Positions 1 through 9,056 are shown, counted from the stretch's first letter. The stretch is 64,000 nucleotides of DNA from Geopseudomonas aromaticivorans (GCF_019097855.1 NZ_JAHRGL010000017.1:1-64000), one strand, 5' to 3'. The notes: generated by a model from the sequence alone, not told the origin. Numbers and translations are program-made.

Positions 1-23
1 TACCGCTCCAAGCTAGGTGCAAC

Positions 24-1034
24 ATGTCGCACAAGATCGCCCTGAATTTCGAAGACGGTGTCACCCGCTTCATCGATGCCAACGCCAGTGAGACCGTGGC
101 CGACGCCGCCTACCGCCAAGGCATCAACATTCCGCTCGACTGCCGGGTCGGCGCCTGTGGCGCCTGCAAGTGCCAGGTCGAATCCGGCAGCTACGAGCTC
201 GGCGAGGACTTCATCGAGGATGCCCTCAGCGCCGAGGAGGCCGCCCAGGGCCTGGCGCTGACCTGTCAGATGCGCGCCAAGAGCGACTGCGTGGTGCGCG
301 TGCCGATGTCGTCTAGCGCCTGCCGCATCAAGCAGGGCAGCTTCCGCGCTGCGATCCGCGAAGTGCGCGCGCTGTCCGACAGCACCCTCAGCCTGACCGT
401 CGAGGGCGAAGAACTGGGCAAGTTGGCCTTCCTGCCCGGGCAGTACGTCAACCTGCAGGTGCCAGGCAGCGTGCATACCCGCGCCTACTCGTTCAGCTCG
501 ATGCCTAGGGACGGCCAAGTGTCGTTCCTGATCCGCAACGTGCCGGGCGGACTGATGAGCGGCTACCTCACCGGTGCGGCCAAGGCCGGCGATGCCGTGA
601 CCATGACCGGTCCGCTGGGCAGTTTCTATCTGCGCGAAGTCCAGCGTCCGCTGCTGCTGCTGGCCGGCGGCACGGGCCTCGCCCCGTTCCTGGCGATGCT
701 AGAGAAGATCGCCGCCAGCGGCAGCGAGCAGCCGGTACACCTGATCTACGGCGTCACCAACGACTTCGACCTAGTGGAGATGGACAAGCTGGCGGAATTC
801 GCCCAGCGCCTGCCCAACTTCACCTGGAGCGCCTGCGTGGCCAACCCGGACAGCCAGTATCCCAACAAGGGCTACGTGACTCAGCACATCGCGCCGGGCC
901 AGCTGAACGATGGCGACGTCGACATCTACCTGTGCGGTCCGCCGCCGATGGTCGAGGCGGTCAACCAGGATCTGCGCCAGCGCGGAATCAAACCGGCGAA
1001 TTTCTACTACGAGAAGTTCGCGGCTAGCGCCTAA
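24..1034 (+). CDS. benC: Benzoate/toluate 1,2-dioxygenase reductase component (BenC/XylZ)
   Basis: Electron-transfer component of the ring-hydroxylating dioxygenase that turns benzoate or toluate into the cis-diol. The 336-residue protein has an N-terminal plant-type 2Fe-2S domain with the C-x4-C-x2-C cluster near residues 40-48 (CRVGACGACKC) and a fourth Cys in LTCQ near 80. A ferredoxin-reductase domain follows, with RAYSFSS for flavin binding, GGTGLAPF near 220 and CGPPPM near 308 for NADH. The length equals that of BenC/XylZ. The oxygenase subunits (benAB/xylXY) would lie just left of the window. I cannot tell BenC from XylZ by eye; the downstream meta-pathway genes favour a toluate-type operon. 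Confidence 0.93.
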   Translation: MSHKIALNFEDGVTRFIDANASETVADAAYRQGINIPLDCRVGACGACKCQVESGSYELGEDFIEDALSAEEAAQGLALTCQMRAKSDCVVRVPMSSSACRIKQGSFRAAIREVRALSDSTLSLTVEGEELGKLAFLPGQYVNLQVPGSVHTRAYSFSSMPRDGQVSFLIRNVPGGLMSGYLTGAAKAGDAVTMTGPLGSFYLREVQRPLLLLAGGTGLAPFLAMLEKIAASGSEQPVHLIYGVTNDFDLVEMDKLAEFAQRLPNFTWSACVANPDSQYPNKGYVTQHIAPGQLNDGDVDIYLCGPPPMVEAVNQDLRQRGIKPANFYYEKFAASA

Positions 1035-1078
1035 GCAGTTTTCATGAGCTCCATGGGCAAGAGCCCTTTGATGGGACA

Positions 1079-1099
1079 GGCTTGGCAGTGTACCAAGCA
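1079..1099 (+). other. Hairpin after benC
   Basis: GCTTGG and CCAAGC arms surround a 7-nt loop about 45 bp after the benC stop. A weak T-rich stretch follows. It could attenuate transcription between benC and benD, but it lacks the long T run of a convincing terminator. Confidence 0.4.
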
Positions 1100-1123
1100 G
1101 TTCCATCCTTTTTATTTGAAGGA

Positions 1124-1270
1124 CTAGGTTCTGTACGAAAAGTCCTGAGCTGGATTTGAAAGACCTCAGGAATGGTCAATAAACGGTCGATTCTTGGGTC
1201 TTCGGATGCATTTTTGGGGCGACTTTTACCTCGTTGCCCAGTGCAAACCGAATTTTCGTACAGAACCTAG
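1124..1270. mobile_element. MITE-like element with CTAG target duplications
   Basis: A 139-bp insert (1128-1266) has terminal inverted repeats GTTCTGTACGAAAAGT and its near-perfect complement (15 of 16 bases). It is flanked on both sides by CTAG (1124-1127 and 1267-1270). It has no coding capacity. A 4-bp CTAG duplication is typical of IS5-subgroup transposition, so this is probably a non-autonomous derivative mobilised in trans. It explains the unusually long gap between benC and benD in what should be a tight operon. Confidence 0.75.
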
Positions 1271-1327
1271 GGGCAGTGCTTCTGGTTTTCCCCAAATCAT
1301 GGGGGCCAACAGATTGAGGCTGGAAAA

Positions 1328-2104
1328 ATGAGCAAACGCTTCCAAGAAAAGGTCGCAGTGATCACAGGTGCCGCTCAGGGTATCGGCCGGCGTGTGGCCG
1401 AGCGGATGGCAGCGGAGGGAGGCCGCTTGGTGTTGGTCGACCGCTCTGAACTAGTCCACGAGCTGTCCCACGAGCTGTCAGGCATCGCCGAGGTGCTGTC
1501 TCTCACTGGTGACCTTGAACAGGCTGGCGATTGCCAGCGGGTGATGACGGCGGCGGTCGAGCGCTTCGGTCGCCTTGATATCCTGATCAATAACGTCGGT
1601 GGCACCATCTGGGCCAAGCCGTTCGATCGCTATCTGGAGCACGAGATTGAGGCAGAGGTGCGCCGCTCGCTGTTTCCCACTCTGTGGTGTTGCCATGCCG
1701 CACTGCCGCAGATGCTCAAACAGGGGAAGGGCGCCATCGTCAACGTATCCTCGGTGGCTACCCGCGGGGTTAACCGCGTGCCCTACGGTGCTGCCAAGGG
1801 TGGCGTCAACGCACTGACTGCCTGCCTGGCGCTTGAAACCGCCGAGTTTGGTATTCGTGTCAACGCTACCGCGCCAGGCGGCACGGAGGCACCTCCACGC
1901 CGTATCCCGCGTAATGCTGCAGAACAGAGCGAGCAGGAGAAGGTCTGGTACCAGCAGATCGTCGATCAGACCATCCAAAGCAGCCTGATGAAGCGCTACG
2001 GCACCACCGACGAACAGGCGGCCGCCATTCTCTTCCTCGCCTCCGATGATGCCTCCTACATCACTGGTGTGACTCTGCCAGTGGCAGGAGGGGATCTTGG
2101 CTGA
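1328..2104 (+). CDS. benD: cis-1,2-dihydroxycyclohexadiene carboxylate dehydrogenase (BenD/XylL)
   Basis: Short-chain dehydrogenase that oxidises and decarboxylates the dioxygenase product to (methyl)catechol with NAD+. The 258-residue protein shows the Rossmann motif TGAAQGIG near residues 14-21, NNVGG near 90, the catalytic Ser in VSS near 140 and the YGAAK Tyr/Lys pair near 157-161. The stretch from NNVGG to GGTEAPPRR is typical of XylL/BenD. A purine-rich GAGGCTGGAA precedes the ATG. It follows benC after the MITE-like insert. Confidence 0.93.
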   Translation: MSKRFQEKVAVITGAAQGIGRRVAERMAAEGGRLVLVDRSELVHELSHELSGIAEVLSLTGDLEQAGDCQRVMTAAVERFGRLDILINNVGGTIWAKPFDRYLEHEIEAEVRRSLFPTLWCCHAALPQMLKQGKGAIVNVSSVATRGVNRVPYGAAKGGVNALTACLALETAEFGIRVNATAPGGTEAPPRRIPRNAAEQSEQEKVWYQQIVDQTIQSSLMKRYGTTDEQAAAILFLASDDASYITGVTLPVAGGDLG

Positions 2105-2231
2105 TCCTTGCACCTGATAAGTGGAGAAATCGACTTACCACGAAGCAAGGTACAGGAGATGTTCAGTAATCCATATTCGAGATCTAGCCAAATCCTCAGT
2201 CTTTACGAGCTTTCCAGATTTTCGGTGAGTT

Positions 2232-2546
2232 ATGGATAGCAGCTATGAAGTACGTGAGCAATTAAGTGGCCAAATCTTCCACGGCCATCCAGACCAATCA
2301 GTTCTGCGAGCGATGGAGAACCAGGGTATACGCTGCGTACCGGTCGGGTGCCGCGGGGGAGGATGTGGAGTGTGCTTGGTGCAGGTGGTAAGCGGTGAAT
2401 TCGAGTGCGGTCGCATGAGCTATCGCCATGTATCGACTGAGGCGCACGCACAGGGCTGGGTGCTAGCTTGCCAATTGTATCCACGTAGTGACTTGGTCAT
2501 AGAGCACTATCCGGGAGTAGACGTTTCCGGGAGCAAGCTTGGCTAA
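2232..2546 (+). CDS. xylT: XylT-like 2Fe-2S ferredoxin
   Basis: Plant-type ferredoxin of the XylT/DmpQ group, which re-reduces the oxidised iron of catechol 2,3-dioxygenase after suicide inactivation by substituted catechols. The 104-residue protein contains C-x4-C-x2-C (CRGGGCGVC, about residues 40-48) and a fourth Cys in LACQ near 80. It sits immediately upstream of xylE, as in TOL and dmp operons. Base composition is lower in GC than that of xylF-xylI, suggesting a different origin for the benD-xylE block. Confidence 0.92.
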   Translation: MDSSYEVREQLSGQIFHGHPDQSVLRAMENQGIRCVPVGCRGGGCGVCLVQVVSGEFECGRMSYRHVSTEAHAQGWVLACQLYPRSDLVIEHYPGVDVSGSKLG

Positions 2547-2616
2547 CAAATTCCTAGGCACGGTGTTGGATTCATGATGTTTTAGGCCCAACAAAAAAGA
2601 CAACAGAGGTGTCGAT

Positions 2617-3540
2617 ATGAGCAAAGGTGTAATGCGCCCTGGGCATATCCAAGTGCGCGTACTAGACATGGCCAAGGCCTTAGAACACTACGTAGAGCTT
2701 CTGGGCCTTATTGAGGTCGACCGCGACGAGAGTGGTCGTGTTTACCTCAAAGCATGGAGTGAGGTCGATAAATTTTCGTTGGTACTACGTGAATCCGATG
2801 AGGCCGGCATGGACTTCATGGGGTTCAAAGTAATCAATGAAACCGCTCTCGGACAGTTGGCTGAGGATCTCGTGTCATTTGGCTGCTCGGTAGAGAATAT
2901 CCCTGCCGGTGAGTTGAAGGGCTGTGGCCGCCGTATCCGCTTCAGCGCACCGTCCGGCCACAGCTTCGAATTGTTCGCTGAGAAGGAGCAGACCGGCAAG
3001 TGGGGGCTGGCCGAGGTCAACCCGGAGGCCTGGCCGCGCGGTCTCAAGGGCATGAAGGCTGTGCGCTTTGATCACGCGCTTATGTATGGCGATGAGTTGC
3101 CGGAAACCCTGCGTTTGTTCACAGAGGTGCTTGGCTTCGATCTGGCTGAACAGGCCGTCGATGCGCACGGCAATCGCATCGCCCAGTTTTTCACGTGCAG
3201 TATGAAGTGCCACGACGTGGCGTTCATCCAGCATGCCGAGAAGGGCAAGCTACACCACGTCTCGTTCTTCCTGGAGACTTGGGAGGACGTGCTGCGCGCC
3301 GCCGATCTGATCAGCATGACCAACACCTCAATCGACATCGGGCCAACTCGTCACGGCCTGACACACGGTAAGACTATCTACTTCTTCGACCCGTCCGGCA
3401 ACCGCAACGAGGTGTTTTGTGGCGGCGACTACCACTATCCGGACCATCCGCCGGTGACTTGGAAAGCCGATCAACTGGGCAAGGCGATCTTCTACCACGA
3501 CCGCCAGCTTAATGAACGTTTTCTCACTGTTTTGACCTGA
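2617..3540 (+). CDS. xylE: Catechol 2,3-dioxygenase
   Basis: Fe(II) extradiol dioxygenase cleaving catechol or methylcatechols to 2-hydroxymuconic semialdehyde or the corresponding ketone. At 307 residues it has the length of TOL XylE. The ligands fall at the canonical positions His153, His214 and Glu265, and the active-site residues His199, His246 and Tyr255 are also in register. It is a two-domain vicinal oxygen chelate fold with the metal in the C-terminal half. The gene follows xylT by 70 bp. The colony-colour reaction of this enzyme would make it easy to test. Confidence 0.97.
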   Translation: MSKGVMRPGHIQVRVLDMAKALEHYVELLGLIEVDRDESGRVYLKAWSEVDKFSLVLRESDEAGMDFMGFKVINETALGQLAEDLVSFGCSVENIPAGELKGCGRRIRFSAPSGHSFELFAEKEQTGKWGLAEVNPEAWPRGLKGMKAVRFDHALMYGDELPETLRLFTEVLGFDLAEQAVDAHGNRIAQFFTCSMKCHDVAFIQHAEKGKLHHVSFFLETWEDVLRAADLISMTNTSIDIGPTRHGLTHGKTIYFFDPSGNRNEVFCGGDYHYPDHPPVTWKADQLGKAIFYHDRQLNERFLTVLT

Positions 3541-3545
3541 TCTCC

Positions 3546-3760
3546 ATGGTCTTGCTCATCAAAGAGGTCAAGCGCTTCATCAACAGCAAATACGTCGACT
3601 TGTGCAGCTCGAGGCCAGCATTGTCCAGGGTAACAGCTAGTTTCTGCACTATCTGCGCACAGTGTTTGGTGGCATCAATTTTTTGGGCATCGGCATCGAA
3701 AACTGGCTGCATCCGCTGGTGTTCTACTCCGAGCTAGAAAACAACTGCTTAAAACTGTGA
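3546..3760 (+). pseudogene. xylG: Remnant of xylG, 2-hydroxymuconic semialdehyde dehydrogenase
   Basis: Occupies the slot where xylG normally lies. The first part reads IKEVKRFINSKYVDL, like the XylG N terminus (KEIKHFISGAFVG). After a frame change the rest reads EASIVQGNS-stop-FLHYLRTVFGG ... FYSELENNCLKL, matching the XylG C terminus (GIVWVNSWFLRDLRTAFGG ... FYTELKNICVKL). The conserved Trp codon has become TAG at 3638-3640. About 400 codons between the two ends are missing, including the catalytic Cys and NAD site. The alignment is from memory of XylG/DmpC, but both termini match at the expected positions. Confidence 0.88.
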
Positions 3761-3767
3761 GGTAGTC

Positions 3768-4625
3768 ATGACTCAATCCATAATAAGCCCGGAAATCGGT
3801 CGAGAGATTCTCGCTGCCGGCTACCGCACCAACCTGCATGACCAGGGCGAAGGCGCCCCGGTCCTGCTGATCCACGGCTCAGGCCCCGGCGTCACCGCCT
3901 GGGCCAACTGGCGCGGGATCATCCCGCAGCTGGCGCAGCACCGCCGGGTGATCGCTCCGGACATGCTCGGCTTCGGCTACAGCGAGCGACCGGTCGATGC
4001 GCAGTACAGCCAGCAGCGCTGGGTCGAGCATGCCATCGGCGTGCTCGACGCCCTCGGCATCCAGCAGGCCGACATCGTCGGCAACTCGTTCGGCGGCGGC
4101 CTGGCGCTGGCCCTGGCCATCCGCCACCCCGAGCGGGTGCGCCGGCTGGTGCTGATGGGCAGCGTTGGCGTGTCCTTCCCGATCACCGAGGGGCTGGACA
4201 CCGCCTGGGGCTACACGCCGTCGCTGGCCAACATGCGCAAGCTGCTCGACCTGTTCGCCTACGACCGCCATCTGGTCAACGACGAACTGGCCGAGCTGCG
4301 CTACCAGGCGAGCATCCGCCCGGGCTTCCAGGAGTCGTTCGCCGCCATGTTCCCGCCGCCGCGGCAGAACGGCGTCGACGACCTGGCCAGCGCCGAAGCC
4401 GACATCCGCGCCCTGCCCCACGAGGCGCTGGTGATCCACGGCCGCGAAGACCAGATCATCCCGCTGCAGGCCTCGCTGACCCTCGCCGAGTGGCTGCCGC
4501 GCAGCCAGCTGCACGTCTTCGGCCAGTGCGGCCACTGGACCCAGATCGAACACGCCGGCCGCTTCGCCCGTCTGGTCGAGGACTTCCTCGCCGAGGCTGA
4601 CGCTTCTCAGGAAGAACGTGCATGA
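3768..4625 (+). CDS. xylF: 2-hydroxymuconic semialdehyde hydrolase (XylF/DmpD)
   Basis: Alpha/beta-hydrolase that splits the meta-cleavage product into 2-hydroxypenta-2,4-dienoate plus formate (from catechol) or acetate (from 3-methylcatechol). The 285-residue protein has the oxyanion motif HGSGPG (36-41), the nucleophile elbow GNSFGG with Ser107, Asp228 in HGREDQ and His256 in GQCGHW. With xylG destroyed, this hydrolytic route is the only intact exit from the ring-cleavage product in the window. GAGGTAGTC precedes the ATG. The stop overlaps the xylJ start (ATGA). GC content rises sharply from here on. Confidence 0.95.
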   Translation: MTQSIISPEIGREILAAGYRTNLHDQGEGAPVLLIHGSGPGVTAWANWRGIIPQLAQHRRVIAPDMLGFGYSERPVDAQYSQQRWVEHAIGVLDALGIQQADIVGNSFGGGLALALAIRHPERVRRLVLMGSVGVSFPITEGLDTAWGYTPSLANMRKLLDLFAYDRHLVNDELAELRYQASIRPGFQESFAAMFPPPRQNGVDDLASAEADIRALPHEALVIHGREDQIIPLQASLTLAEWLPRSQLHVFGQCGHWTQIEHAGRFARLVEDFLAEADASQEERA

Positions 4626-5404
4626 ATCAAGAGCTGATCCAACAGCTCGGCGACGAGCTCTACCAGGCCATGCTCAGCCGCGAGACCGTGGCGCCGCTGA
4701 CCAGCCGTTATGACCTGACCGTCGACGACGCCTACAAGATCTCCCTGCGCATGCTCGAGCGCCGCCTGGCGGCCGGCGAGCGCATCATCGGCAAGAAGAT
4801 CGGCGTCACCAGCAAGGCCGTGCAGAACATGCTCGGCGTGCACCAGCCGGACTTCGGCTACCTGACCGACGGCATGGTCTACAGCAGCGGCGAGGTGATG
4901 CCGATCAGCGAGAAGCTGATCCAGCCGCGCGCCGAGGGCGAGATCGCCTTCATCCTCAAGAAGGACCTGATGGGCCCCGGCATCACCAACGCCGACGTGC
5001 TGGCCGCCACCGAGTGCGTGATCCCCTGCTTCGAGGTGGTCGACTCGCGCATCCAGGACTGGAAGATCAAGATCCAGGACACCGTGGCCGACAACGCCTC
5101 CTGCGGCTTGTTCATCCTCGGCGACCAAGCCGTCTCCCCGCGCCAGGTCGACCTGGTCACCTGCGGCATGGTGGTGGAGAAGAACGGCCAGCTGCTGTCC
5201 ACCGGCGCCGGCGCCGCCGCGCTGGGTTCGCCGGTCAACTGCGTGGCCTGGCTGGCCAACACCCTCGGCCACTTCGGCATCGGCCTGAAGGCCGGCGAGG
5301 TGATCCTCTCCGGCTCGCTGGTGCCGCTGGAGCCGGTCAAGGCCGGCGACTTCATGCGCGTCGAGATCGGCGGCATCGGTAGCGCCAGCGTGCGCTTCGT
5401 TTGA
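4622..5404 (+). CDS. xylJ: 2-oxopent-4-enoate (2-hydroxypenta-2,4-dienoate) hydratase
   Basis: Hydrates 2-hydroxypentadienoate to 4-hydroxy-2-oxovalerate. The 260-residue protein belongs to the fumarylacetoacetase-like hydratase/decarboxylase family; PRAEGEIAF near 100, EVVDSRI near 140 and the D-NAS motif carry the metal and active-site residues. The family is shared with xylI, about 2 kb downstream, and the two proteins form a complex in TOL-type pathways. The start overlaps xylF by 4 nt, so the two are translationally coupled. Confidence 0.94.
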   Translation: MNQELIQQLGDELYQAMLSRETVAPLTSRYDLTVDDAYKISLRMLERRLAAGERIIGKKIGVTSKAVQNMLGVHQPDFGYLTDGMVYSSGEVMPISEKLIQPRAEGEIAFILKKDLMGPGITNADVLAATECVIPCFEVVDSRIQDWKIKIQDTVADNASCGLFILGDQAVSPRQVDLVTCGMVVEKNGQLLSTGAGAAALGSPVNCVAWLANTLGHFGIGLKAGEVILSGSLVPLEPVKAGDFMRVEIGGIGSASVRFV

Positions 5405-5418
5405 TCGGGAGCCTGAAT

Positions 5419-6342
5419 ATGAGCAAGAAACTGAAAGCCGCGATCATCGGCCCGGGCAATATCGGTACCGACCTGGTGATGAAGATGCTGCGCTCCGAGT
5501 GGATCGAGCCGGTGTGGATGGTCGGCATCGACCCCGAGTCCGACGGCCTCAAGCGTGCCCGCGAGTTTGGCCTGAAGACCACCTGCGAGGGTGTCGACGG
5601 CCTGCTGCCGCACGTCATCGACGACGACATCCGCGTCGCCTTCGATGCCACCTCGGCCTACGCCCACGCCGAGAACAGCCGCAAGCTCAATGAGCTGGGC
5701 GTGCTGATGATCGACCTGACCCCGGCCGCCATCGGTCCGTTCTGCGTGCCGCCGGTGAACCTCAAGGAACACGTCGGCAAGCTGGAAATGAACGTCAACA
5801 TGGTCACCTGCGGCGGCCAGGCCACCATCCCGATGGTCGCCGCGGTATCCCGCGTGCAGCCGGTGGCCTACAGCGAGATCGTCGCCACCGTGTCGTCGCG
5901 CTCGATCGGTCCGGGCACCCGCAAGAACATCGATGAGTTCACCCGCACCACCGCCGGCGCCATCGAGAAGGTCGGCGGGGCTAAGGAAGGCAAGGCGATC
6001 ATCGTCATCAACCCGGCCGAGCCGCCGTTGATGATGCGCGACACCATCCACTGCCTGACCGAGAGCGAGCCGGACCGCGACGCCATCACCGCCTCCGTGC
6101 ACGCCATGCTCGCCGAAGTGCAGAAGTACGTGCCGGGCTACCGCCTGAAGAACGGCCCGGTGTTCGATGGCAACCGCGTATCGATCTTCATGGAGGTCGA
6201 GGGCCTGGGTGACTACCTGCCCAAGTACGCCGGCAACCTGGACATCATGACCGCCGCCGGCCTGCGCACCGCCGAGATGTTCGCCGAGGAAATCGCCGCC
6301 GGCACCATCGAGCTGCCGCGCCGCGACGCTGCCCTGGCCTGA
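5419..6342 (+). CDS. xylQ: Acetaldehyde dehydrogenase (acylating)
   Basis: Converts acetaldehyde, channelled from the aldolase XylK, to acetyl-CoA using NAD+ and CoA. N-terminal Rossmann motif GPGNIGTD at residues 11-18; catalytic Cys131 in [20 protein letters not shown] near 200. I place the start at the ATG at 5419 because GGGAG lies 8 nt upstream; an in-frame TTG at 5401 would add six residues. This gives 307 residues, normal for the family. xylK follows after 11 bp, as expected for partners of one bifunctional complex. Confidence 0.95.
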   Translation: MSKKLKAAIIGPGNIGTDLVMKMLRSEWIEPVWMVGIDPESDGLKRAREFGLKTTCEGVDGLLPHVIDDDIRVAFDATSAYAHAENSRKLNELGVLMIDLTPAAIGPFCVPPVNLKEHVGKLEMNVNMVTCGGQATIPMVAAVSRVQPVAYSEIVATVSSRSIGPGTRKNIDEFTRTTAGAIEKVGGAKEGKAIIVINPAEPPLMMRDTIHCLTESEPDRDAITASVHAMLAEVQKYVPGYRLKNGPVFDGNRVSIFMEVEGLGDYLPKYAGNLDIMTAAGLRTAEMFAEEIAAGTIELPRRDAALA

Positions 6343-6353
6343 GGAGAGACACG

Positions 6354-7394
6354 ATGAATCTGCAAGGCAAGCAAGTCACCCTGCACGACATGAGCCTGCG
6401 CGACGGCATGCACGCCAAGCGCCACCAGATCAGCCTCGAGCAGATGGTCGCCGTGGCCACTGGCCTGGATGCCGCCGGCATGCCGCTGATCGAGATCACC
6501 CACGGCGACGGCCTCGGCGGTCGCTCGATCAACTACGGCTTCCCGGCGCACAGCGACGAGGAATACCTGAGCACGGTGATCCCCAAGCTCAAGCAGGCCA
6601 AGGTCTCCGCCCTGCTGCTGCCGGGCATCGGTACCGTCGACCACCTGAAGATGGCGGTGGACTGCGGCGTGTCGACCATCCGCGTCGCCACCCACTGCAC
6701 CGAGGCTGACGTCTCCGAGCAGCACATCGGCATGGCCGCCAAGATGGGCGTCGACACCGTCGGCTTCCTGATGATGGGCCACATGGCCAGCGCCCAGAAG
6801 ATCCTCGAGCAGGCCCGCCTGATGGAAAGCTACGGCGCCAACTGCATCTACTGCACCGACTCGGCCGGCTACATGCTGCCCGACGAAGTCAGCGAGAAGA
6901 TCGGCCTGCTGCGCGCCGAACTGAACCCGGCCACCCAGGTCGGCTTCCACGGCCACCACAATATGGGCATGGCCATCGCCAACTCGCTGGCCGCCATCAA
7001 GGCCGGTGCGGTGCGCATCGACGGCTCGGTCGCCGGCCTCGGCGCCGGCGCCGGCAACACCCCGCTGGAAGTGCTGTGCGCGGTGCTCAAGCGCATGGGC
7101 GCCGAGACCGGCATCGACCTGTACAAGATCATGGACGTCGCCGAGGACCTGGTGGTGCCGCTGATGGACCAGCCGATCCGCGTCGACCGCGATGCTCTGA
7201 CCCTGGGCTACGCCGGCGTGTACAGCTCGTTCCTGCTGTTCGCCCAGCGCGCCGAGAAGAAGTACGGCGTGCCGGCCCGTGACATCCTCGTAGAACTCGG
7301 CCGCCGCGGTACCGTCGGTGGCCAGGAAGACATGATCGAAGACCTGGCCCTCGACATGGCCAAGGCTCGCCAGCCCCTGAAGGTGACTGCATGA
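6354..7394 (+). CDS. xylK: 4-hydroxy-2-oxovalerate aldolase
   Basis: Class II pyruvate aldolase cleaving 4-hydroxy-2-oxovalerate to pyruvate and acetaldehyde, which passes through a tunnel to XylQ. The 346-residue HMGL-like TIM barrel shows SLRDGMH (Arg16, Asp17, His20) for catalysis and metal binding, and GFHGHHNMG near 198 with the two metal His. GAGGAG lies a few bases upstream of the ATG. The last codons overlap xylI by 4 nt. Confidence 0.96.
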   Translation: MNLQGKQVTLHDMSLRDGMHAKRHQISLEQMVAVATGLDAAGMPLIEITHGDGLGGRSINYGFPAHSDEEYLSTVIPKLKQAKVSALLLPGIGTVDHLKMAVDCGVSTIRVATHCTEADVSEQHIGMAAKMGVDTVGFLMMGHMASAQKILEQARLMESYGANCIYCTDSAGYMLPDEVSEKIGLLRAELNPATQVGFHGHHNMGMAIANSLAAIKAGAVRIDGSVAGLGAGAGNTPLEVLCAVLKRMGAETGIDLYKIMDVAEDLVVPLMDQPIRVDRDALTLGYAGVYSSFLLFAQRAEKKYGVPARDILVELGRRGTVGGQEDMIEDLALDMAKARQPLKVTA

Positions 7395-8185
7395 GCCGTA
7401 CCCTGACCCGCGACCAGGTGCTGGCCCTCGCCGAGCACGTCGAAGGCGCCGAGCTGAATGTCCACGACATTCCGAAGATCACCAACGACTACCCGCAGAT
7501 GACCTTCGCCGACGCCTACGACATCCAGTGGGAAATCCGTCGTCGCAAGGAGGCCCGCGGCAACAAGACCGTCGGCCTGAAGATGGGCCTGACCTCCTGG
7601 GCGAAGATGGCGCAGATGGGCGTGGAAACGCCGATCTACGGCTTCCTCTCCGACTACTTCAGCGTGCCGGACGGCGGCGTGATCGACTGCTCCAAGCTGG
7701 TCCACCCGAAGATCGAGGCGGAAATCTCGGTGGTCACCAAGGCGCCGCTGCACGGCCCGGGTTGCCACATCGGCGACGTGATCGCCGCGATCGACTACGT
7801 GATCCCGACCGTGGAAGTGATCGACTCGCGCTACGAGAACTTCAAGTTCGACCTGATCAGCGTGGTGGCCGACAACGCCTCCTCGACCCGCTACATCACC
7901 GGCGGCCAGATGGCCAACCTCGAGGACGTCGACCTGCGCACCCTCGGCGTGGTGATGGAGAAGAACGGCGAGGTGGTGGAAGTCGGCGCCGGCGCCGCGG
8001 TGCTCGGCCACCCGCTGTCCAGCGTGGCCATGCTGGCCAACCTGCTGGCCGAGCGCGGCGAGCACATCCCGGCCGGCACCTTCATCATGACCGGCGGCAT
8101 CACCGCCGCCGTGTCGGTGGAGCCGGGCGACAACGTCACCGTGCGCTACCAGGGCCTGGGCAGCGTTTCCGCCCGCTTCGTCTGA
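7391..8185 (+). CDS. xylI: 4-oxalocrotonate (2-oxo-3-hexenedioate) decarboxylase
   Basis: Member of the same hydratase/decarboxylase family as xylJ ([11 protein letters not shown] near 113, [13 protein letters not shown] near 143, ADNASS). In complete pathways it decarboxylates the tautomer produced by XylG and XylH. Here xylG is a pseudogene and xylH does not follow, so its own substrate is probably not made by this operon. It may be kept because XylI and XylJ form a physical complex. It is the last gene before a strong terminator. Confidence 0.93.
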   Translation: MSRTLTRDQVLALAEHVEGAELNVHDIPKITNDYPQMTFADAYDIQWEIRRRKEARGNKTVGLKMGLTSWAKMAQMGVETPIYGFLSDYFSVPDGGVIDCSKLVHPKIEAEISVVTKAPLHGPGCHIGDVIAAIDYVIPTVEVIDSRYENFKFDLISVVADNASSTRYITGGQMANLEDVDLRTLGVVMEKNGEVVEVGAGAAVLGHPLSSVAMLANLLAERGEHIPAGTFIMTGGITAAVSVEPGDNVTVRYQGLGSVSARFV

Positions 8186-8201
8186 GTATGTTTGTCCCTT
8201 T

Positions 8202-8228
8202 GCCCCGGCCTTATGCCGGGGCCTTTTT
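8202..8228 (+). terminator. Rho-independent terminator of the meta-pathway operon
   Basis: GCCCCGGC and GCCGGGGC arms around a CTTAT loop are followed by C and five T, 16 bp after the xylI stop. It closes the operon without room for a xylH gene. Confidence 0.9.
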
Positions 8229-8271
8229 AGGTTCACTGTATTTTGACGGGGAAGGAGGCCTTAATTTTTGT

Positions 8272-8385
8272 TCATCGCATTTTCCTGGGGAAGGCGGTTT
8301 TGATTTTCAGGAAGAAGTAATCGGCGTCCCTGAAGCCATAGCCCATGCGCTTGATGACCTTGATCCAGTAGTTCACCCCCTCCAG
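8272..8385 (-). pseudogene. C-terminal fragment of an ISL3-type transposase
   Basis: Leftward reading frame ending at 8272 encodes LEGVNYWIKVIKRMGYG followed by FRDADYFFLKIKTAFPRKMR. This resembles the C-terminal end of ISL3-family (IS204/IS1001/IS1165) transposases. Nothing upstream continues it, because the IS5-like remnant begins at 8384. Only the last 35 or so codons survive. The family call is from motif memory. Confidence 0.6.
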
Positions 8386-8719
8386 GGCACCTCTAAAAAC
8401 CAGCCCGGCCACGGGGAAAAATCGTCCGTCTGTCGATCACCCGGAGCTTGCTGATGTTCAGTCTGTTTGCCGACCGGGCGGTAAGATGATCCGGAGCATT
8501 GGTCTGGCGCGAGCCGAGTTTGGCCTGATGGTCAAATCGGCGGTTTACAACCTCAAGCGGATGTCGAGCCTGCTGGAAATGACCTGAACCGGGCACCGGT
8601 TGCGTGATGCAAGCGGCCATTCACGATGCTCTGCGAACGCCCCAGTCGGCGTTCGGATGCCAAGGAGCTGCACTTTCGCACCTTGGCTCAGCCTGGATGT
8701 GTGTTTTTAGAGGTACCCT
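8384..8719 (+). mobile_element. Internally deleted IS5-family element
   Basis: A 336-bp remnant bounded by 17-bp inverted repeats (AGGGCACCTCTAAAAAC at 8384-8400 and the complement of AGGGTACCTCTAAAAAC at 8703-8719; 16 of 17 match). Inside, on the plus strand to a stop at 8585-8587, a frame reads RSIGLARAEFGLMVKSAVYN then LKRMSSLLEMT, the C-terminal end of an IS5-type transposase. The catalytic part is gone. It cannot move by itself but keeps both ends. Confidence 0.75.
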
Positions 8720-9056
8720 ATAATCGCCTGTAGCAAATATGTTGCAGAAGACTATTTTTTTCCGCCTATCTAAGCCCGTCCAGGCGCCCTCTCACTCCCC
8801 GCCACAGCACTATAAGCAGACTCACACGACGCCGATCGGCCGGCTTTCGAATGCCATCTCAGAGTCCATCCGCGGCGGCTGATGCCCCTCAGATCCTGAA
8901 GGCTCAAAGCCAGATCAGCTCGCCTCATAATCCGCCAACTTTTCGGCGCTGATTTGCAATTATTAAGTGATGCCTGTCACAATACCTGCCGATAGCGTCT
9001 GATTACTGTCATCGGTATATCATAGGGATTAGCTATTAATCTAACACGGGCGATAC
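8720..9056. other. Intergenic stretch without a recognised gene
   Basis: Between the IS5 remnant and the next gene I find no credible reading frame. The last 120 bp are AT-richer and probably hold the promoter of the 137-residue gene that starts at 9057. No strong terminator or repeat was seen. Confidence 0.5.

Noticed and set aside
3546-3737. 63-codon frame after xylE as a new small gene
   Set aside because: It is better explained as the N-terminal piece of the xylG remnant read past a frameshift.
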